Below are positions 38,941 to 48,567 of a DNA stretch of 64,000 nucleotides, piece after piece. Numbering within the stretch: position 1 is the stretch's first letter; every line of letters starts with the position of its first letter. The stretch spans positions 62,001-126,000 of the forward strand of contig NZ_CP013635.1 of the NCBI RefSeq assembly GCF_001664485.1, in the 5' to 3' direction. The stretch comes from Rhizobium sp. N324 (GTDB taxonomy: Bacteria; Pseudomonadota; Alphaproteobacteria; Rhizobiales; Rhizobiaceae). Made by a program: the position numbers and the translations under genes. The notes beneath the pieces were generated by a model that worked only from the letters and a program-made list of their open reading frames with translations, was not told the DNA's origin and did no database searches.

Positions 38941-41460
38941 ATGGACAGGATTCTTGCGCGGTTCAGGATTCAGACCAAGGTTATAATACTGGTTCTGCCG
39001 CTGTTGATGACGATCGTCGCGGTTGGCGCCACGGGACTTTACGCGACAGGGGTCTTAGAAGCGCGACTCAACACGTCGAATGACGTGGTCCGGCTGCTCT
39101 CAGGATTTAAGGCCGTTTATGCCGGCATTACCACGTTTCTTCGTGAGCCCGATGATGCGACATTCAAGCAAGCCTCCAATACAACTGCAGCACAGATCGA
39201 CGAACTCGACCGTATGGTCGAAGAGATTCCGGACGCCCAGGCTGTTGGCGAATTGCGGAAAGCGCAGCAAGCTACGCGCACGATCCTGCAGCACATCAAC
39301 GAGATATGGACACTTCGACAGGACCGTTCGCGGCTAACGAACAACATTGCCGCGCAACTCAACGCGCTGAATTCCCTCCAAATGGAACTTGGCAAGCACG
39401 CCTTCAAAATCGTCGCCCAAGCTGCTCAGCTTGATAATAAAAGAAAATCAAGGCTTTCCGAGACGCTGGCGCTTCAATCGATTCTTAACAGCTGCGAAAA
39501 TCTCGAGGCGCAACTGCGGTCGGCGGATGGGTGGTCTTTGCGTCCGGAAGGAAAAGCCGTGCGAGCATCGTTGGAAGACCTCGCACACAAACTCTCGAAA
39601 TCCGACCGTCTTCTCAATTCATTAGGCGTGCGAGACGGATCCCAGACAGCCGAGCGGATTTTGACGTTCCTCAACCAAATTGGGAACCAGGGAACAGGGG
39701 GGCAGCCTGAGGAGCTGGCCATCGCAAACGACTTGGCTGGTTTATCGGAAAGATTGCAGGCGCAAAGTGTGGCAGCCGTCGATCAGGCCGCCGCGGATCT
39801 GAATGGTTCGAGCAGTGGCTCACTTGACGCCGACAAGGTGACGAAAAAGCTCCGTTCGATTGTAAGCAACAGCAGCGACGTAAAAATCGCCTTCGCCAGC
39901 ATCCTGGGTGAACCGATTGAGGATAACGTCAAGGCAGTGGAGCGAACCCTTTTTGTCTATACGGGGGAGGTAAGCTTGCTGACCGAGTTGGTGGCAATCG
40001 ATCCCTACTTCGGCGAGATCCCGGGAAAGGTGGAGGAGATCGCCGGTGAGTTGCGCGACAGCGCCGCCGGACTGGAAGCCAATCGGGCAAGTGGCGAGGA
40101 GCAGTACCGCCACGCGACTGATAAAATCAACGAGATCTGGGGGCTGATGGACGCATTTGCGGACGCTCAGCGGCAAATGGCATCGACCGAGCGGTCGTTG
40201 ACGAATTCGGTCTCTCTGACATCGATGGCGATTGGATTTCTCGTCGCGATAGCATCAGGCGCTGCATTGGTGATCACGCTCAAGCGGCCGATCGGTTCAA
40301 TCACAGACATCATGCGGCGTTTGGCCGGCGGTTCGTTGGACATTGCGATCGACGGAGACCGGCGAAAAGACGAAATCGGCGAGATGGCGCGTGCACTTGC
40401 AGTGTTCAAGGAAAACGCCGTTCAGAAGATTGCCATACAGGCGCATACGGAAGAACTCCATAGACTGGCGGAGTCGGAGCGGGACACAAACGAACGCGAA
40501 CGAGCCTCCACCCAGAAAAACATTGAATTGGCAGTAACGTCACTTGCCGGCGGTCTCAGGAATCTGGCGGGCAGAGATCTGCGGAAAACCCTCGAAGTCC
40601 CATTTGCCGGGGATCTGGATACTCTCAGACGGGACTTCAACAGCACCGTCAGCGACCTCAGCTCGACCATGCTGGACGTCCGTGCGACGTCAGCCGAAAT
40701 TCACACCAATGGCCGGCTTCTGGCGGATGTCTCAGAAGAACTCTCTCGTAGAAATGAACAGCAAGCCGGTTCGATCGAACAGACCGCGGCGGCGATCGAA
40801 GAGATCACCATAACTGTCGCGGAGGCCTCAAAGCGTGCAGCGAGTGCCGCCGACATCACACAGCGCGTCAAGCTCGAGGCCGATGGCTCGCTGGTTATCG
40901 TCGGAAATGCCATCGGTGCGATGTCCCGGATCAAGGAGGCATCCGACCGCATAACAAGTATCGTCACCGTGATCGACGGAATAGCATTCCAAACAAATCT
41001 TCTTGCGTTAAACGCTGGAGTTGAGGCCGCCCGAGCTGGAGAAGCAGGAAAGGGATTTGCTGTCGTCGCGCATGAAGTCAGAGAACTTGCCCAACGCGCC
41101 GCTGTGGCGGCGAAAGAAATCGGAACTCTTATCCATCATTCGACGACCGAGGTCGACGCGGGCGTGGACTTTGTCCAGCAAGCCGGCCATGCCTTGGACG
41201 ATATCGCGCTGAAGATCGGCGAGGTTTCCCGGGATGTCGGTCAGTTGGCACTCTCAAGCCAAAGCCAGGCCAAGAGCCTCACCGAGATAAACGACGCCGT
41301 CAGCACCATGGAAAGCGTGACCCAACGCAACGCCGCAATGGCAGAGGAGGCCGGCGCGGCCACTCGCCGGCTTGCGGAGCAAGTCGACGACCTCGTCCAG
41401 TTGGTCGGGTCCTTTGCACTGACCGACCATCCATTAGATCATGCCGAAAAGGCAGCCTAG
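38941..41460 (+). CDS. Methyl-accepting chemotaxis protein
   Basis: An 839-residue membrane chemoreceptor. A first membrane helix is at about residues 13-36 ([20 protein letters not shown]). A long, helical periplasmic domain of nearly 390 residues follows, of the length of bimodular (HBM-like) sensors. The second membrane helix is near 424-446, then a HAMP domain ([20 protein letters not shown]). The cytoplasmic signalling hairpin tip is near 680-720 ([20 protein letters not shown], then [20 protein letters not shown]). It probably senses a ligand related to the sugars taken up here. It has its own 210-base upstream region and GGGAGGGG before the ATG. Confidence 0.92.
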   Translation: MDRILARFRIQTKVIILVLPLLMTIVAVGATGLYATGVLEARLNTSNDVVRLLSGFKAVYAGITTFLREPDDATFKQASNTTAAQIDELDRMVEEIPDAQAVGELRKAQQATRTILQHINEIWTLRQDRSRLTNNIAAQLNALNSLQMELGKHAFKIVAQAAQLDNKRKSRLSETLALQSILNSCENLEAQLRSADGWSLRPEGKAVRASLEDLAHKLSKSDRLLNSLGVRDGSQTAERILTFLNQIGNQGTGGQPEELAIANDLAGLSERLQAQSVAAVDQAAADLNGSSSGSLDADKVTKKLRSIVSNSSDVKIAFASILGEPIEDNVKAVERTLFVYTGEVSLLTELVAIDPYFGEIPGKVEEIAGELRDSAAGLEANRASGEEQYRHATDKINEIWGLMDAFADAQRQMASTERSLTNSVSLTSMAIGFLVAIASGAALVITLKRPIGSITDIMRRLAGGSLDIAIDGDRRKDEIGEMARALAVFKENAVQKIAIQAHTEELHRLAESERDTNERERASTQKNIELAVTSLAGGLRNLAGRDLRKTLEVPFAGDLDTLRRDFNSTVSDLSSTMLDVRATSAEIHTNGRLLADVSEELSRRNEQQAGSIEQTAAAIEEITITVAEASKRAASAADITQRVKLEADGSLVIVGNAIGAMSRIKEASDRITSIVTVIDGIAFQTNLLALNAGVEAARAGEAGKGFAVVAHEVRELAQRAAVAAKEIGTLIHHSTTEVDAGVDFVQQAGHALDDIALKIGEVSRDVGQLALSSQSQAKSLTEINDAVSTMESVTQRNAAMAEEAGAATRRLAEQVDDLVQLVGSFALTDHPLDHAEKAA

Positions 41461-41480
41461 CCGGGGTTGGCCGCCTCTCC

Positions 41481-42191
41481 ATGACGGCTGACCCCACAGC
41501 TCGGCGCCCTCAGATAAGGATACTCCCTCCGTTGAAGCTCGATCCAAATAAGCAATTCTCGGCCTTCCTTTTCGATATGGACGGGACAATTCTGACTTCC
41601 ATAGCAGCAGCCGAGCGAGTTTGGGGTGCCTGGGCGCAACGCCAAGGCCTGGATCCGGTAACGTTCCTGCCGACAATGCATGGACAAAGAGCGATCGACA
41701 CCATTCATCGACTGAATCTTCCAGGCGTCGATCCGGAAATTGAAGCTTCAAAGATCACTCAAGCAGAGATCGAGGATGTTCAAGACGTCTTCGCAATCGC
41801 CGGAGCGGCAGACTTCTTGGCTGCTCTACCTGTCGACCGCTGGGCGATTGTTACGTCTGCGTCAAAGAAGCTCGCTCAGAAGCGTCTCGAGGCTGCAGGG
41901 CTGCCCATCCCACGCGTTATCGTCACCGGCGAAGATGTCGCGCTAGGGAAACCGGACCCTCAGTGCTTCCTGCTGGGCGCCAAACGGCTTGGGGTCTCGG
42001 CTGCAAGTTGCCTTGTTTTTGAGGATGTTGAGGCGGGTGTGAGGGCCGGACGCGCGGCGGGGGCGGATGTAGTGGTCATCACCGCCGCCGGGCATAAATT
42101 CGAATGCCCTATCTACCCATCAATAAATGATTATACGGATGTCGTGCCGGTGATATCTGCAGACGGGCTGCTGTCAATCAAAGCGGTCTAG
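41481..42191 (+). CDS. HAD-superfamily phosphatase (subfamily IA)
   Basis: A 236-residue phosphohydrolase. Motif I is FLFDMDGTIL with the nucleophile Asp near residue 32, motif II is IVTSAS, motif III Lys is in LGKPDP, and motif IV is LVFEDVEAGVRAG. This is the full HAD set with a small alpha-helical cap, as in sugar-phosphate phosphatases (YfbT-like) and phosphoglycolate phosphatases. The first 25 residues precede the fold and there is no clear ribosome site at 41481, so the true start may be slightly downstream. It is 20 bases after the chemoreceptor gene and could be co-transcribed. Confidence 0.85.
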   Translation: MTADPTARRPQIRILPPLKLDPNKQFSAFLFDMDGTILTSIAAAERVWGAWAQRQGLDPVTFLPTMHGQRAIDTIHRLNLPGVDPEIEASKITQAEIEDVQDVFAIAGAADFLAALPVDRWAIVTSASKKLAQKRLEAAGLPIPRVIVTGEDVALGKPDPQCFLLGAKRLGVSAASCLVFEDVEAGVRAGRAAGADVVVITAAGHKFECPIYPSINDYTDVVPVISADGLLSIKAV

Positions 42192-42680
42192 CCATGTTTG
42201 GGGCGTTGGCGGCAGCGCGCCGGGCCAATACAGCGCGTGGTCAGCGCCGCCACCGATATCACCCGCAGCCCCAATGCCGAGGCCCGCACGCGTCGGTGGC
42301 TGACCGCGACCGCACCTTGGAGATATTGAGATGTGATACCAATTGATCTCTCAAGACTGAACAAGCGATTGCTTTAGGTTCAGTTCGACACGTATCGTCG
42401 CGCCGCAAGTACCAATGACGCGGAAATGACGAGAGAACATTTGGGTTGCTTGGGGCGACGGGGCGCTCTGAACGGAATGGCTCGCACTCAAAAGCGCCAC
42501 GGAGCTCCGCTGCCCGGAGAAAACAGCGCGCCGAGCACCCGTCAGGCCCTGGTTGCAAAGTCGGCGTATTGCCGCATTTGGCGCTAAATGACTCCCGAAA
42601 GCTCCTCGCATGGGGCACACAAGTTGCGCCTTATCCTTGTCGGCATTGGGCGTGCGGCGTACATCGACGCCAACTTGCGG
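42192..42680. other. Gene-free stretch with a thiE remnant
   Basis: The first 140 bases resemble the 3' end of thiE (separate entry). The similarity appears to continue weakly to about 42395, including a small GAGAT...ATCTC hairpin also found after the intact thiE. From 42400 to the IS element nothing recognisable is present. Confidence 0.6.
42203..42329 (+). pseudogene. Decayed 3' fragment of thiE
   Basis: The frame 42237-42329 reads VVSAATDITRSPNAEARTRR, then WLTATAPWRY and a stop. Intact ThiE ends with DSAAVVTDIVRSPNPEARTR, QWLAATAPLRSAR. Just before it, GCGTTGGCGGCAGCGCGCC matches the thiE coding region around 20353, with about 70 bases of thiE missing between the two parts. It is in the same orientation as thiE, 22 kb away, and is certainly non-functional. 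Confidence 0.8.
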
Positions 42681-42698
42681 TGACCTGCCACCGAACTT

Positions 42699-43628
42699 TC
42701 ATCCGGCAGCGATTAGAGCCCCGGCGGTTTTGAATACGCCAAGTGGCGCGGTGTGAGCAACCGGCGGAAACGCGAAGCTTTCATCTCGCGCAGCGTTGGA
42801 GCCGGTTGCGGCAATGGTATCGGCATAGCTTGCCGGGGTCTGGTATCCGAGCGATGAGTGCGGCCGGAAGTGGTTGTAATCGTCGGCCCATTCAGCAATG
42901 GCGCTTCGGGCATGGTCGAGGCCGAAGAACAGGCTTTCGTTGAGCAGCTCGTCGCGCATGCGCCCGTTGAAACTCTCGACATAGCCATTCTGCATCGGCT
43001 TTCCCGGCGCGATGTAGTGCCACTCGACCTTATGATCTTTTGACCAGGCAAGGATAGCATTCGAAGTGAGTTCCGTGCCGTTGTCGGAGACGATCATCCC
43101 CGGTTTGCCGCGCCGTTCGATCAGCGTCGTCAGTTCGCGAGCGACGCGACGACCGGAGATCGAGGTGTCCGGGATCGCCGCCAGGCATTCGCGCGTCACG
43201 TCATCGACGATGTTGAGCACGCGAAACCTCCTTCCGCAAGCGAACTGGTCGTGAACGAAATCCAGCGACCAGCGGGCATTGGCCTTCGCTTCGACCAGGA
43301 TCGGTGCACGCGTGCCGACAGCACGCCGCCGGGCTTTGCGCTTGCGAACGGAAAGCCCTTCCTCGCGATAAAGCCGGTAGATGCGATTGACGCCGGACGG
43401 CTCTCCTTCCCGTCGAAGCAGGACGAACAGTCGCCGATAGCCGAAACGCCGACGCTCGTTTGCAAGGTCACGCAGCTTTGCCCGCAGCGCCACCTCCGGC
43501 GGTCGGCAGGACCGATAACGCACCGTCTTGCGGTCGGCGGATATGATCTGGCAGGCCCGCCGCTCCGAAAGACCCATCATGGCCTTCAGATGCGTGACGG
43601 CTTCACGCTTGGCGGCAGGCCCTACCAT
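42699..43628 (-). CDS. IS3-family transposase OrfB (DDE integrase)
   Basis: The 309-residue catalytic part. The N-terminal region is an HTH_21-like domain ([20 protein letters not shown]). The rve integrase core has the triad Asp in WSLDFVHD, Asp in VSDNGTE and Glu in YVESFNGR. It overlaps the end of orfA by seven bases and is expected to be made as an OrfAB fusion by -1 frameshifting. Confidence 0.92.
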   Translation of the reverse strand: MVGPAAKREAVTHLKAMMGLSERRACQIISADRKTVRYRSCRPPEVALRAKLRDLANERRRFGYRRLFVLLRREGEPSGVNRIYRLYREEGLSVRKRKARRRAVGTRAPILVEAKANARWSLDFVHDQFACGRRFRVLNIVDDVTRECLAAIPDTSISGRRVARELTTLIERRGKPGMIVSDNGTELTSNAILAWSKDHKVEWHYIAPGKPMQNGYVESFNGRMRDELLNESLFFGLDHARSAIAEWADDYNHFRPHSSLGYQTPASYADTIAATGSNAARDESFAFPPVAHTAPLGVFKTAGALIAAG

Positions 43629-43888
43629 TTTTTTGCAAGAAGCTCGCGGAGCGCGGCCGCATCCAGCATCTGTTCGGCCAGCAGCTTTTTCAGCCTGGCG
43701 TTCTCGTCCTCAAGCGCCTTCAGCCGCTTGGCCTCGGACACTTCCATACCACCGTATTTGGCTTTCCAGTTGTAAAACGTCGCTTCCGAAATCCCGTGCT
43801 TACGGCAGAGGTCGGCCGCCTTCGCACCAGCCTCCTGCTCCTTCAGCACCGCAATTATCTGCTCTTCGGTAAATCTCTGCTTCTTCAT
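43622..43888 (-). CDS. IS3-family transposase OrfA
   Basis: An 88-residue protein with the helix-turn-helix of IS3 OrfA ([20 protein letters not shown], then [17 protein letters not shown]) and a leucine-zipper-like C-terminus ([18 protein letters not shown]). It ends GCA-AAA-AAA-TGG-TAG; the run of seven A is a classical slippery site for -1 frameshifting into OrfB. Confidence 0.92.
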   Translation of the reverse strand: MKKQRFTEEQIIAVLKEQEAGAKAADLCRKHGISEATFYNWKAKYGGMEVSEAKRLKALEDENARLKKLLAEQMLDAAALRELLAKKW

Positions 43889-43963
43889 TCGTCCGTCCTT
43901 TGATGGGCCGGACTCTAATCAATTCTGGAGGAAATTCGCAGTGGCAGGTCAGCGGACCAAAAA

Positions 43964-43977
43964 TGTAATCGTTGACA
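43964..43977 (+). promoter_or_regulatory. LacI-type operator with -35 box beside the IS
   Basis: TGTAATCGTTGACA is identical to the first operator of the promoters at 48423 and 52192 and includes TTGACA as -35 (43972-43977). The matching second operator is absent and the -10 region (TCTACG 17 bases on) is weak. It points to control of the sensor-kinase operon by one or both LacI regulators. Confidence 0.55.
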
Positions 43978-44066
43978 TTCACGCCAAATTTACATCTACG
44001 ACCGTGCATATTGAATTATGTGGAGGACGGCGGTGTCGGCTGCTTTCAAATCGCGATTGGGTTCGT

Positions 44067-45650
44067 GTGACCAGAACCACTTCTAAATATTGGCTCGTCG
44101 GCATTGGCTTGTGGTGCGTGGCCGTTTCAGGGTTTGCGCTTTATTCCATCGAAACGTCAAAGCAACGGCTGGCCGATGAGTTGGAAGCGGCCGGCCAGAC
44201 CTTGCACCGATTGATCTCCCAGCGCGTGGCACAACACGACGCACATATGACCAGCCTCATTGCGGTTACCAGCGGGCCGGAGCCTGCTTCATTCAGCGCC
44301 GTTCGGCACGTGATGGAAACCATCATCCGGTTTTATCCCCGTATCGCTTGGATCGAACTTATCTCGCTCGGCGACGCCGAGCCCGAGGACCACGGGGTGA
44401 AAGTGCTCCTGAGAGTGCCGGAAGGCGAAAGCGAGGATCTGGCGGCGCTACGCGGTGCATTCGCTGAACAGGAGCGAGGCAAGATTGCCGTCTACGAAAA
44501 TCGAAACGGGCGATATCTCCTGGCGAAAAAGGCGTCTTCGCCTTCGGAAACCGCGGTGGTGCTTTCCATCGATGTCCGGCTTCTGTTGGATCCCGAGGAA
44601 CGGCCGGCATGGGCCAAGGTTCGCCTGATGCTCAGCGGAAAGCCCCTGCTCGATCTTCCAGCACAGGACGGCGTCGATACAGCCGCTTCGTTTGTTGCTC
44701 CCTTGCATTTCGAATCGGTCATCGACGGCGAAAAACAGCAGCTGTCGTTGTTGCTTGATCGGTCCGTACCACTTGCAGCGCTGTTACCGGCAAGGCACGT
44801 CGTCGGCTTTGGCGTCATGACCGGGCTGGCTTTGTTTGCGGCGATGTTTGCACTGCGCCAGCGATCGACAACCCTCCGGTTGCGGCGGACGGTGGGTGAA
44901 GCTGAGATACGTGCAGTGCTACAGGAACGCGAGACAATGCTCGCGCATGCCTCGCGCGTCAATGCGTTGGGCGAGATGGCGTCAGGCATCGCGCATGAGC
45001 TGACGCAGCCGTTGACCGCAATCCTTAGCCACAGCCAGGCAGCGCTTAGGCTGACGGACGCGGATACGTTCGATATTCACCCCATTTGCAAAGCGCTTGA
45101 AGTCAACGTGCGCGAGGCCAAACGGGCCGGGGAAATGCTGAAGCGGATGCGCGACTATGCCTCCAACAGGGTGCCTGAACCAGTCAGGAGCGCAATCAAT
45201 GGAATCGTCACTGAAATCGAGGCTCTAACCAGTATCGATTTGATGCAGCGCGGCATCCGCCTCGACTGCAGCCTTGCCGCTGAGCCGCTGGAGGCCGTGG
45301 CCGACCCTATCGAGCTCGAACAGGTGCTGCACAATCTGATACGCAATGCAGCCGACGCACTTGAGGGCGCAGACACGAAAGCGGCAACGATCCGTATCGA
45401 GACACAGGCCGCGGGCTGCGAGGCCAAGATCATCGTCAGCGACAATGGGCCAGGCATCGCCACGGATGCCCTGCCAAGATTGTTTCGCCCCTTCTTCACG
45501 ACCAAGCCCGAGGGCATGGGACTGGGACTATCCCTGTGCGCAACACTGGTCGAACGTATCGACGGGAGAATAGAAGCGGAGAATTCCGCCGGAGGCGGGG
45601 CAAGGTTTACGGTTACGCTGCCAAGACTACCAAGCAGGGAAGCACCGTGA
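44067..45650 (+). CDS. Membrane sensor histidine kinase
   Basis: A kinase of about 527 residues. A membrane helix lies near the N-terminus (YWLVGIGLWCVAVSGFALYS), then a periplasmic domain of about 220 residues, and a second helix (VVGFGVMTGLALFAAMFAL). The phosphoacceptor His is in SGIAHELTQPLTAILSH near residue 309, the N box is LHNLIRNAADAL, then DNGPGIA and MGLGLSLC, so the catalytic core is complete. It is most like the DctB/FixL-type ntr subfamily. The open frame runs back to a GTG at 43941 inside the IS end, which cannot be native; GTG at 44067 fits best, though its ribosome site is weak. It probably senses an external signal together with the secreted protein encoded downstream. Confidence 0.85.
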   Translation: MTRTTSKYWLVGIGLWCVAVSGFALYSIETSKQRLADELEAAGQTLHRLISQRVAQHDAHMTSLIAVTSGPEPASFSAVRHVMETIIRFYPRIAWIELISLGDAEPEDHGVKVLLRVPEGESEDLAALRGAFAEQERGKIAVYENRNGRYLLAKKASSPSETAVVLSIDVRLLLDPEERPAWAKVRLMLSGKPLLDLPAQDGVDTAASFVAPLHFESVIDGEKQQLSLLLDRSVPLAALLPARHVVGFGVMTGLALFAAMFALRQRSTTLRLRRTVGEAEIRAVLQERETMLAHASRVNALGEMASGIAHELTQPLTAILSHSQAALRLTDADTFDIHPICKALEVNVREAKRAGEMLKRMRDYASNRVPEPVRSAINGIVTEIEALTSIDLMQRGIRLDCSLAAEPLEAVADPIELEQVLHNLIRNAADALEGADTKAATIRIETQAAGCEAKIIVSDNGPGIATDALPRLFRPFFTTKPEGMGLGLSLCATLVERIDGRIEAENSAGGGARFTVTLPRLPSREAP

Positions 45651-46249
45651 ACAAGTACAGGGTCTATCTGGTCGAGGATGACGAAGCCGTCAGGGAGGCG
45701 ATCGCCTTTCTGCTCAGCACCTATGGGATTGCCGTAGAGGCCTTCGGCGACCCCAGGACGTTCCTTGCACATATCTGTGAAGAGAAACCGGGTTGCCTGG
45801 TGGTTGATCTGCGCATGCCGATGGTTTCGGGGCTGCAACTTCACGCGCAAATGACCGGACGTGGTATCGACTGGCCAACGATTATGATCACTGGCCACGG
45901 TGACGTTGTCGCCTGCCGTCGTGCCTTCAAAGCCGGGGTCGAGGACTTCCTTACCAAGCCAATTGATAGCGAAGTTCTGATCGTGGCCCTTCAGCAGGCT
46001 TTCGCAAGGCTAGATGCGCGGCAGGAGCGCCGCGAAGCACGACTGCAACTGGCGCAATTGACCGATCGCGAACGCCAGGTTTTCGATATGGTCGTTGGCG
46101 GATGGGCAAGCAAAGAAATTGCGGCAGCACTCGGTGTATCGGCGCGCACCATCGATGCGCATAGGGCAAAGATCGCCGAAAAACTTGGAACCAGCTCCGT
46201 GGCCGAGTTCGTGCGGCTGACCCTCGCCGGCGAGGGGCACGGTAGGTAG
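45647..46249 (+). CDS. FixJ/NarL-type response regulator
   Basis: A 200-residue regulator. The receiver domain has the acidic pair in YLVEDDEAV, the phosphorylated Asp in CLVVDLRMP near residue 53, Thr in MITGHGD and Lys in FLTKPID. The C-terminal LuxR-type helix-turn-helix is LTDRERQVFDMVVGGWASKE, then IAAALGVSARTIDAHRAKI. The GTG start overlaps the kinase stop in GTGA, so it is coupled to its cognate kinase. Its targets probably include its own operon. Confidence 0.92.
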   Translation: MNKYRVYLVEDDEAVREAIAFLLSTYGIAVEAFGDPRTFLAHICEEKPGCLVVDLRMPMVSGLQLHAQMTGRGIDWPTIMITGHGDVVACRRAFKAGVEDFLTKPIDSEVLIVALQQAFARLDARQERREARLQLAQLTDRERQVFDMVVGGWASKEIAAALGVSARTIDAHRAKIAEKLGTSSVAEFVRLTLAGEGHGR

Positions 46250-46354
46250 CTCTACCTATGCAGGGTGGTGGGAACACGGATTCTGCGAAGCGAGCCGCTT
46301 TGTTAAGTCTTTGGCCGGACGAAACAACTCTCCGAACATGGACGGAACCACACA

Positions 46355-46843
46355 ATGATCAAAAGTTTACTTGTCGCCGCCTCTATCGTTGTCTTCTCGA
46401 TGAGCGGGGCCGAGGCCGAGCTTCTCACCGAAAAGAATATTCCGTCAGACCTTGCCGTCGAAATCGCCAGAAGCGCGGTTCAAGCCTGTGCCGCGGACAA
46501 ATATAACGTGACCGCGGCCGTCGTCGATCGCGCGGGCGTCCTTCGCGCGCTGGTTCGCGCTGACAATGCCGGATCGCATACGGTTGAATCCGCGCGTGCC
46601 AAGGCATTTACCTCCGCATCGTCGCGGATGCCGACCTCGAAGCTGGCGGAAAATGCCGCAAGCATCCCGGCATCCGCTCAGTTGGTCAATATACCGGGCT
46701 TTCTGGCGCTTGGTGGCGGCGTGCCGATCAAGACTGGCGACGTGACAATCGGAGCCATCGGCGTCGGTGGTGCTCCCGGCGCTAATTTGGACGAGGCATG
46801 CGCTGTCGCCGCGATCAGAGGGGCTGCCGAGGAGCTGAAATAA
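46355..46843 (+). CDS. Secreted HbpS/GlcG-family (DUF336) protein
   Basis: A 162-residue protein with a signal peptide (MIKSLLVAASIVVFSMSGAE, cleavage probably after AEA) and a GlcG/HbpS-type domain: AVVDRAGVLRALVRADNAG near residue 60, FLALGGGVPIKTGDVTIGAI near 125, then GVGG. HbpS proteins bind haem or degrade it and, in Streptomyces, signal to the SenS kinase from outside the cell. Its place 105 bases after a kinase-regulator pair supports a similar accessory-sensor role, although many GlcG-like proteins have unknown functions. Confidence 0.8.
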   Translation: MIKSLLVAASIVVFSMSGAEAELLTEKNIPSDLAVEIARSAVQACAADKYNVTAAVVDRAGVLRALVRADNAGSHTVESARAKAFTSASSRMPTSKLAENAASIPASAQLVNIPGFLALGGGVPIKTGDVTIGAIGVGGAPGANLDEACAVAAIRGAAEELK

Positions 46844-46863
46844 TCCTCGTTCATTCGCGTAGC

Positions 46864-46897
46864 GCTTGCCCGCCGCTGTTGCTGGCGGCGTGCAAGC
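46864..46897 (+). terminator. Hairpin after the HbpS-like gene
   Basis: GCTTGC-CC-GCCGC and GCGGC-GT-GCAAGC pair around an 8-base loop, 20 bases after the stop. There is no T-tract, so it may be a Rho-dependent end or an mRNA-stabilising stem. Confidence 0.4.
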
Positions 46898-47057
46898 CTC
46901 GCTTGGCGCGCTGTGAGCCTGTCGCAACAAACCTTCAGCCCTGTGTCTGCCGATATCGGGCACGCCGATACCTATGAGTTCAAGTTGAATAATCCGCCGC
47001 TCATCAAGCGGTTAAGCTATAGCGGGTCTGCGCTGCAGGTAGGCACCAAGTTCGGAC

Positions 47058-48044
47058 CTAAGCCGACTGCCTGATCTTGATGCTGAATGGTAAAATGATT
47101 CTCGATCCCGCCGCGTAATCCTCTTGGGGAGCCTCAATTAACCGGGCTATCGCAGGCCCGTAATCGAATGCGGGAACCGTCACGGTCGACAGCCAGGGAG
47201 CCAGCCAATCGTTTAGGCGGTTGTCATCGAAACCCATCATGATGACATCGTCGGGAATTTTAAGCCCCAGTTCAATCGCTGCGCGATGGACACCATAGGC
47301 GATCATATCGTTGCCGCAGAAAATGGAGAGGCGCTTTTTGCTTTTTGAAAGCAATTTAAGCCCCTGCTCATAGCCGGCCTCCATCGTATAGGCAGCCTCG
47401 ACCTTCTTGACCGGACCGCTATCGCCCAGACCGGCTATGAAACCATCAAGCCGCTCGCTGCTTCCCGAATAGCTTTTCGGACCGTGGATCGCGACGCAGT
47501 TGATATAACCGCGCTCCGCAAAATATTGGCCGACTGCCATACCTGCAGCGAAATTGTCGACGCCCACATATGGCGCGACGATTCCCTCGGCCGGGCGGCG
47601 ATTTACGAAGATTATGTTCTTTTGCCGGGAGCATAGTTCGCGCAACCGCGGGGTATCGATCGCACCTTGTAAAACGATGGCTTGCGCGCGCAGCCCCTGC
47701 GCGTCGGCAAGCAGACGATCCTGCTGCTCTGCGTTTTCGGCCGCATTCGCCAGGACCATCGAAAGCCCCGACGACTTCAAAGCATTTTCCAAAGATGCGG
47801 CAACGTCGGCGGTAAAGTGGTTCGACGCATCCGGCACGAGCATCACCACCACGCTGCTGCGAGCAAGACGGAGGGACCTCCCGATCTCCGAAGGAGTATA
47901 GCCGAGAATCTCCGCTGCCTTCTTGACGCTCTCAATTGTGTGAGGCGCGACTGCATCGGCTTTTCCGCCAAAATATCGCGACACGGTTGCCGTAGACACA
48001 CCCGACAGGCGCGCGACATCTCTGACAGTAGGCGGCTTGGTCAT
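47058..48044 (-). CDS. LacI-family transcriptional regulator (paralogue 1)
   Basis: A 328-residue repressor. The N-terminal helix-turn-helix is VRDVARLSGVSTATVSRYFG with the hinge SEIGRSLRLARS; the rest is the periplasmic-binding-like effector domain (GFDDNRLNDWLAPWLSTV). It is paralogous to the regulator at 54.4 kb across its full length, with the same recognition helix and nearly the same hinge, so both should bind the TGTnnnCGTTnACA operators. It is divergent from the operon that begins with the frameshifted dehydrogenase. Confidence 0.92.
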   Translation of the reverse strand: MTKPPTVRDVARLSGVSTATVSRYFGGKADAVAPHTIESVKKAAEILGYTPSEIGRSLRLARSSVVVMLVPDASNHFTADVAASLENALKSSGLSMVLANAAENAEQQDRLLADAQGLRAQAIVLQGAIDTPRLRELCSRQKNIIFVNRRPAEGIVAPYVGVDNFAAGMAVGQYFAERGYINCVAIHGPKSYSGSSERLDGFIAGLGDSGPVKKVEAAYTMEAGYEQGLKLLSKSKKRLSIFCGNDMIAYGVHRAAIELGLKIPDDVIMMGFDDNRLNDWLAPWLSTVTVPAFDYGPAIARLIEAPQEDYAAGSRIILPFSIKIRQSA

Positions 48045-48567
48045 CGCGGAAAACTCATATCACTACTTCTAGCATCCGCTTCGTCGAAGCGGAAGGTCTC
48101 GGATGGCGTCGCCAGATTGACGACAAAAGGCACCCTTCATGGTCAACAACTTGTCGTCAAGCAATTTTCCGCTTGTTCACCGAACAAGGGCGACCGCCGA
48201 GGAAAGCAGCCGCAAATTGAGCGTCGCGGCATGGGAACTGCTGGTCGGCCAAACCTAGCCGTTCGACCCTCCACAGCTCTTCCAAGACACCGGCATTTCC
48301 GACGCGACCGATGGAGACCTGGTCGCGCCTCAAAGGAGGGTGCTTCCCAATGGCCGGTCGCTCCGGTCGATCGCGCGGCAGCTTACATTTCCGCTCGTTC
48401 GACCAGCACAACGAAGGCGCAATGTAATCGTTGACATTATCAAAAATTCGTCGTTGTATACGTTAACATCCGAGGATCCAGTTCGGCTGCCACAAATTTA
48501 CGGCGTCCGCCGGGGAGCGAACCGGTGGATACGACCTGCCAGTATTTTCGTCGCGAAGGGAAGATCG
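48045..48567. other. Regulatory region between LacI paralogue 1 and the dehydrogenase operon
   Basis: The right half carries the double-operator promoter (separate entry). Bases 48090-48410 hold no gene I can support; open frames on both strands lack ribosome sites and family resemblance, and the stretch could be old gene remains. The regulator's own promoter is not evident. Confidence 0.5.
48423..48468 (+). promoter_or_regulatory. Double LacI-operator promoter, copy 1
   Basis: Operator 1 TGTAATCGTTGACA (48423-48436) contains the -35 box TTGACA; 17 bases later TTGTAT (48454-48459) is the -10 box, overlapped by operator 2 TGTATACGTTAACA (48455-48468). The operator offset is 32 bp, three helical turns, so two repressor dimers would lie on the same face. 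The same arrangement occurs at 52192-52237. Confidence 0.8.

Larger units (their letters stand above)
42681..43951 (-). mobile_element. Complete IS3-family (IS407-like) insertion sequence
   Basis: A 1,271-bp element with imperfect terminal inverted repeats of about 40 bp. Both ends begin TGACCTGCCAC and share GATTAGAG 30-31 bases in. It is flanked by a direct 4-base repeat, GCGG (42677-42680 and 43952-43955), consistent with the 4-bp target duplication I recall for the IS407 subgroup. Two overlapping frames encode the transposase. The element looks intact, with matched target duplications, so insertion is probably recent. Its right end lies 12 bases before a LacI-type operator. Confidence 0.9.

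Noticed and set aside
43941..44066. N-terminal extension of the sensor kinase from the GTG at 43941
   Set aside because: The start lies in the terminal repeat of the IS and upstream of the operator/-35, so it cannot be the native start.
46913..47074. A 53-codon frame ending in SALQVGTKFGPKPTA beside LacI paralogue 1
   Set aside because: The peptide looks protein-like but starts with GTG without a ribosome site, overlaps the LacI 3' end and matches no family; possibly an old remnant.
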